From positions 86,967,882 through 87,031,881 of the forward strand of contig NC_081824.1 of NCBI RefSeq assembly GCF_030867095.1: a stretch of DNA of 64,000 nt, read 5' to 3'. Below are positions 59,261 to 64,000 of this stretch, in pieces (within the stretch, counting starts at the first letter, position 1; every line of letters begins with the position of its first letter). The notes beneath the pieces were generated by a model. It saw only the letters and a program-made list of their open reading frames with translations, did not search any database and was not told the DNA's origin. The DNA is from Alligator mississippiensis. Lineage: Eukaryota; Chordata; Crocodylia; Alligatoridae. The translations under genes and the position numbers were made by a program.

Positions 59261-60125
59261 GTGTGTAATGTATGTGCTTCCGTGCACAGTGATCACACTG
59301 CCAGGGAAAATGCAGCTTTTTTTTAAAAAGTGGTGGGGAAAAATCAAGAACAAACATAAATTGAAAGAAATGGATTGGATAGGGATAAGTAGAGGGATTC
59401 GAGTTAGTAAGCTATATCCAATCCTTTCCAAGAACAGAAAGTGGCAGGAGACTGACTAGGTAGGAAGCCAAGCCAGTCCAGTACCTTTCAGATGCTGTTG
59501 CTCAAGCAGAAACAGCTCACAAAAGGCATGGAAATCCTGCTGACAGAGGCTTATATGCTGTTTCTACATCCTTCCCCCAGCGCACTGTGATTGGAAGGGG
59601 ACTGAAGGAAAGATCACAGTCTCTGGCCAGCTAGAGATGTCAGTCTTTCCCCCCCTGCTCCCCCTCCCTCTTCTCAGTTTCTGTTCCCCTGCAAGACTGC
59701 CTTCCAAATCTCTGAATCTTTTCTGAATTGATTCTGAGCGCCTGAATTGATTCGGTGATTTTTCCTTCTCCTGATTTGATTCAGATTCGGTGATTCAGCC
59801 TCCAAATGGGGCCGAATCTTCTCTGAATCCAGTCACGGACCAAAGCTTCGCACACCTCTACAGCACAGGCCTCTGGGGCCTAATCCTGGCATGTCTGGCT
59901 ATGTGGGGCAGCACAGGGCTCTGGAGCCAGACTCTGGAATGCATGGGTGCCAGGCCAGGTGGGACTGTCCAGACTTCAGGGTCCAATCCAGCGTGCAGGG
60001 GCCTGAACCCAGCACACTGAGCCAGGTGGAGACAGTGCAAGGCCCAGTCTTTGTGCACAGGGCCTGATCAGGCCTGTGAATAGATCATATGCCATTCATT
60101 TGGTCCAGGGGCCAAAGCATTGGGC

Positions 60126-60745
60126 ACTACTGCTCCTATATCCCCTGGCTTTTAAGTTCTCGAAATCCCTATTTTTCTTATCAACCTCTAGGGCCCAGAA
60201 TATGTGACCATCTTCTAAAGACAGCAGGCAGCGCAACAGGTTAAAAGTATGCTGGGACCAGTAAAGAATGAGTTCTCTGTGTAAACAGATGCCAAACACT
60301 GCTGAAGCTAACCTTTTATCGAATAACTTTAAAACGTGCAAATAAGACAGAAAAGTATGTTCCATAAATAAAACATGCAATAAACATAGACAATGATGAG
60401 ACTAGGTCACAAATTAAATACCATATGTAATAAATGAAAAAAATGCATGATCACTGTCCATGCATGAACTCTTCTCTTTCTACTGTGTAGTAAATACTAT
60501 AAATATTGACATTTCAGGTTTTAATGAACAAAACAAGATATACTTTTAATATTGAACTATAAAAGGAGTTTAATTAGCCATCTGGCAGCTTTTTTTGTGT
60601 TGCAACTCCAACCATGTATTTTACTCATGACTACTAGCCATAAGAAGGGCAAAGAAATTTTATACAATTTTTAAAAATAACCAAAGTATAAAGAAATAGA
60701 ATTGATACTTGAAAGGTAGGTAGGTAAACATCTAGGTGTGTGAAA
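60126..60745. other. Intergenic, AT-rich, nothing recognised
   Basis: No exon, terminal repeat or array was found. Confidence 0.5.
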
Positions 60746-60747
60746 TA

Positions 60748-60927
60748 CAGTACAAGCTCGTTAAAATAAACCCCAATGGGACTAGGAGAAAACTTACTAA
60801 AAGAGGGTTCACTATAATAGAGTTGGTCAAATTGCTGCATTATAATAATGAAATATCAGTTCCTGTTGGGATGGTTAAAAGCAGGGTACTGCTATAAACA
60901 GGGTTTGTAATAATGAAGTTGTACCAG
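60748..60927. mobile_element. Short pogo/Tigger-like MITE (180 bp)
   Basis: The left CAGTACAAGCTCGTTAA and the reversed right CTGGTACAACTTCATTA are imperfect inverted ends of the Tigger style (CAGTA.AACCTCGTTAAT). TA lies at 60746-60747; the right-hand site reads AT. It has no coding content. Confidence 0.55.
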
Positions 60928-61021
60928 ATCATACTGCTTATTACTAAAAAAAAAAAAGATTACTTTGTCCCTGTACTTTCTATCCAGGCTTATTCTACAG
61001 ACCAGAAAGTGTGCTACCTCT

Positions 61022-62790
61022 CTTTTATAGAATCATACAGTTAGAAGGTGCCTCAAGGGTCACCTTCGGCGTGGTGAGAAGTGACACAATTTTCTCCCCA
61101 TCTGGCCCCAGAAGCACTCTACACCATGACCTAACACAAGTACACGGCTGCAGAATGCTTTAAAAGGTCCCAATCCCGAGACAGTCTGGACCCTTATTAC
61201 ATGAGGGTTCAGATGAAGGCGCTCCAAAGCAGAGCACCTTCATTAACTTGTGTCTGCACACTGGAAGCAGGGCTGGGATGACACAACCCAACCCTGCTCC
61301 CAGCATTGCTTTTAGAATGGGTGGGGAGAAAGGAGCAGAGGGAACTCTTTCTGGGGGGTTTTCAGCCAGCACTGGAGAGTGGGACAGGTGGATTGCCCTC
61401 ACTTCCTCCCTCCCCAAGGTGGGGTGACTCCAATTCACTCCCACCCCCCACCCCCTCCAGTGCAGGCTGGAGAAGCCCCAGAACAGACCTCCCACCCCTG
61501 CCTTCTTCCCCTGCCCATCCTGAGATAGCACCTAGGGCTGGGAGAGGTGGGGTGGGGGTAGGGGATGAGGTTGCATAGATGCAGCCTTTCTCCCTGGATT
61601 GGCTCCAAATTGGACCTCAATCCCCTGCCCAATCCCAGGAGGATCGGTCTAACTAATGGCTTTAATGAGAACTGTTGTGACTGAGACCAGGGAGCTATAG
61701 TTCTGTCTGTGCCCCTAGTCTGATCCTCTGCATAGATGCAGGATAGGCTATTCCAGAACATACCAAGCTTATTGAAAACCTCCAGTGAAGGGCATTTCCA
61801 AGGCAATTTGTTCGATTGTCTTAGAGCTCTCACTGTTATGATATTTTTCCTGAGGCTTGATCTCAATTTGTTGTGCTGAAGATTGAATCCGCTTGCATAT
61901 GTCCCTGTGTGGCAAGAAAGAACATTTCCTCATCTTTATGGCAAATATTTAAAAACTGCTCTCATGTTTCTCCTCTCCAGCCCTTTTTATCTTCTTTGCT
62001 CCTTTTCTGTAGACACTCTTTGGTTTCTATAATTTTTCATGCACAGTGCTCTGTGCAATATTAAAAGGACTCCATTTGGACTGCAGCAAGTTAGATATTT
62101 ATTCAAAGTTCTACCTGCTCAGTACTGCTGCTTTCAATCTTGAGGTGTATTGTGAGTGCCAAGCTATTGCAAAATTCTCCAAGCACATTGAGCCTTCTGA
62201 TTTCACCCTCCAAATCATCCTCACTAACTTGTGTTCCAACCCACAGAAACTACAAGTTGTTATATCTACATCCTTTCTGAAATGCAGTGCCCAAAACTGG
62301 ATACAGTACTTCAGCCAAAGACTAAATAGTACTGAATAGAGTGGTACTATCACTGTCTTGTGTTACACCTTCTGTTTCTACAGATCCCTTTTCTTTCTTT
62401 TCCAACACTATCATGTTGCTGACTGATGCTAAATTTGTGATCTACTATATTCCCTTGATCCTTCTTAGCAGTAATAGTGTCAAACCTGTTATTCCTTCAA
62501 TATGGATGAGTGCTTTTGCTTTTTTGGTCAAATAAGTCACACCTTTCCTTTGTGGAATTTAATTTTGTCACCTATTGCCAAGATTTTCAATTTATCAATA
62601 CCCTTTGAATTTTAATCCTGTATTCCAAAGTGTTGGCAACCCCTCCCAGTTTTGTGTCATCTGCTATTTCATGAGTGTATATTTATCCTAAATTATATTT
62701 TCAATATGAGCTATGAATGATTGACCACGCTTCCCATGGACTTGATAAATTACCTTTTACTTCAAGTAGTCAATTTTAGCAGAAACAATA
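61022..62790 (-). mobile_element. Old CR1 (L3-like) LINE, minus orientation, interrupted
   Basis: The 3' box AGAATCATACAGTTAGAAGG lies at 61025. The element resumes at about 61660 and runs to about 62790 with diverged CR1 order: AACTGGATACAGTACTTCAG, AGTACTGAATAGAGTGGTAC, TTTGTGTCATCTGCTATTTC. Open frames are short. The gap 61066-61655 is filled by the unclassified repeat, so that repeat arrived after this CR1. Divergence suggests one of the oldest elements in the window. Confidence 0.7.
61066..61655. repeat. Unclassified interspersed repeat, copy 2 (sister at 11070)
   Basis: Collinear with 11070-11672 along its full length (AAGTGACACAATTTTC, CATGACCTAACACAAGT, TTACATGAGG, CCCCAGAACAGACC, GGTCTAACTAA). 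It is inserted in an old CR1, which fixes its outer limits independently and shows it is mobile. The hairpins are partly retained. There is no open frame of note. Confidence 0.65.
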
Positions 62791-64000
62791 CTATCTTGCT
62801 TATTACCTTCCACATGAACACTAAGGCTTGAGCTTTCCTAATCTCAAATATTCACTACTATAAATGGTGCAATTTATGTACAATGTATTTTCTACATACA
62901 TCCCAGAAAACAAGTCTTATACTAACCACTGCATCCACTTTCATTGTTAATATTTTGTTTAACCTATATGTATTGTTGTAACACCCAAAGGTCTTAATTA
63001 AGTGTGGAGCCCAAATGTGCCTGGAATTTTTATAAGTAAGCAGGAAAACACAGTTCTTCCTCTGAACACCTTAAGTTGGAAACCCAAATCACCTCATCTA
63101 TCTTTCTTAAATAAGCTGGAAATTCCATTAAATTTTCTCTCATTTTGAGTCAGAGACCTCATCAAACACATTCATCCAAGTTATCCAACACATATAAGTC
63201 ATGAGCCTCACTACATACTTCTTTTATTAATTCAGGTTTGTATAACTATGAGATAGGCTTATTCACCTTAGAGAACAGAATGAAGTGTATTTTTCTTCAA
63301 ATTGTATTGCAGTCAATGTTCTCCAAAGTTGTTATGTTACAGTTTCTCATTAGTGCAATGGTAAGCAGGTATCCGGAAACAGAGATAAGGTAAGTTTGGA
63401 ATAGACAGTATTGTATATACATGTGTGTAACACCCACACACACTTGGGTTATGTACAGCAAAGCATGTGCTTTTGGTTGTTGTGTATTGTAGTTTTGTGT
63501 GTGTGTGTGTGCACGTGTTTTATGTGGGCAACATGACACCTGTTCTGGCCATGTGCTCTGCACATGGAAAGCTGGGGCTTTGCATCTGGGCAAAATATGT
63601 AAAATCATCTGGCCTGATTGGCCAGGGGGAACAAAGACTTTTCAGGCAGATTGGTTAAGAGAAGGACTGGAGCGTGGCACTCCCTGACTGGACAAGGCCA
63701 GGGTGATGTCATGCGCAGGGATGTAAGGTGAGCTAGGCTGGTTTGGGGAGGGAGAGAAGCTCCTAGGGGATGCTGAAGTGTGAAGTCTTCTCCCAAGGAG
63801 GAATTTGCAACTGGAGAAAAGGGAAACTCGGGTAGAGAAGAGAGAGAGGGAAAATTGTCCCAGTGTCTGCAAACTCCTCTCTCCTCCTTTTCTTCCCCCT
63901 TTTCTGAGGTTTTAAGAGGTTAATACTGGGGAGGAGGGTATGGGTTCTTTGGGTTGGCTGGCTAGGAATTAGACCTGACAGTTTTAAACAGGGTTGAAAC
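62791..64000. other. Intergenic, nothing recognised
   Basis: AT-rich to 63440, with a short GT microsatellite at 63493-63511, then a purine-rich GC-balanced stretch (63600-63950) with no exon or repeat that I can name. Confidence 0.5.

Larger units (their letters stand above)
55885..59860 (-). mobile_element. hAT DNA transposon with partial transposase (3976 bp)
   Basis: The left end TAGGCCTGTGCGAATAG and the reversed right end TAGAGGTGTGCGAAGC are flanked by the 8-bp duplication CAGCATAG (55877-55884) / CAGCACAG (59861-59868), seven of eight identical. Both subterminal regions hold many GATTCGG/GATTCAG motifs, as expected of transposase-binding sites. It encodes pieces of a BED-finger hAT transposase on the minus strand, with the middle missing, so it could not move on its own. 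A separate repeat fragment (about 56590-57060) is inserted in its left part. Confidence 0.85.
55643..60125. mobile_element. Older hAT-like element hosting the 55885-59860 insertion
   Basis: The left CAGGAGTTCTCAAACC followed by CAGCCTGTGGGCC and the reversed right CAGTAGTGCCCAATGC followed by TTTGGCCCCTGG are hAT-type ends. The ~240 bp of each arm is GC-rich with CATGCAGGGGC phrases in both. Flanking 8-mers do not match, so the outer limits are provisional. The younger hAT element at 55885-59860 lies inside. Confidence 0.45.

Overview
The window looks like vertebrate genomic DNA from a non-avian sauropsid. A crocodilian fits best and a turtle is the main alternative. The evidence is spliced exons with long AT-rich introns, several ages of CR1 LINE, a Tx1-like LINE fragment, MIR-type SINE remnants, and many hAT and Tc1/mariner (pogo-like) non-autonomous DNA transposons. 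The species call is inference from repeat content.

One host gene dominates. The minus strand carries the 5' end of ASCC3, the dual-cassette Ski2-like helicase of the activating signal cointegrator / ribosome-quality-trigger complex. A CpG-island promoter lies near 51.3-51.85 kb. It is followed, in the gene's direction, by a probable untranslated exon 1 (ending at 51527), the start-codon exon (27489-27339), a 151-bp exon (23312-23162) and a 584-bp exon (3345-2762). The splice phases join cleanly and give the first 275 residues. The helicase domains lie beyond position 1. Everything from 1 to about 51.5 kb is therefore ASCC3 exon or intron.

The introns are a mosaic of fossils in AT-rich DNA. 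They hold CR1 copies (3.8-5.5, 13.6-14.3, 29.0-29.9 and 46.4 kb), a Tx1-like LINE (38.1-39.5 kb), a solo LTR (19.6-20.5 kb), MIR pieces, and a striking set of hAT elements whose ends and 8-bp target duplications can be read directly (9.3-11.1, 14.5-16.0, 24.6-25.0, 31.8-32.6 and 36.5-36.7 kb). Many of these carry GC-rich, often palindromic interiors that produce long spurious reading frames. Two minisatellites (7.5-8.0 and 11.7-12.4 kb) sit in the same GC-rich patches.

Upstream of ASCC3 (52-64 kb) the strongest unexplained signal is a possible plus-strand terminal coding exon (52321-52508). It has good acceptor sites and a polyadenylation signal at 52784, but I do not recognise the protein. 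Beyond it lie a TA-flanked Tc1/mariner-like element with a GC-rich interior, a probable LTR, and a 4-kb hAT element that keeps the two ends of its transposase gene but has lost the middle. That element sits inside an older hAT-like sequence. An old CR1 interrupted by an unclassified repeat follows; a sister copy of that repeat lies at 11 kb.
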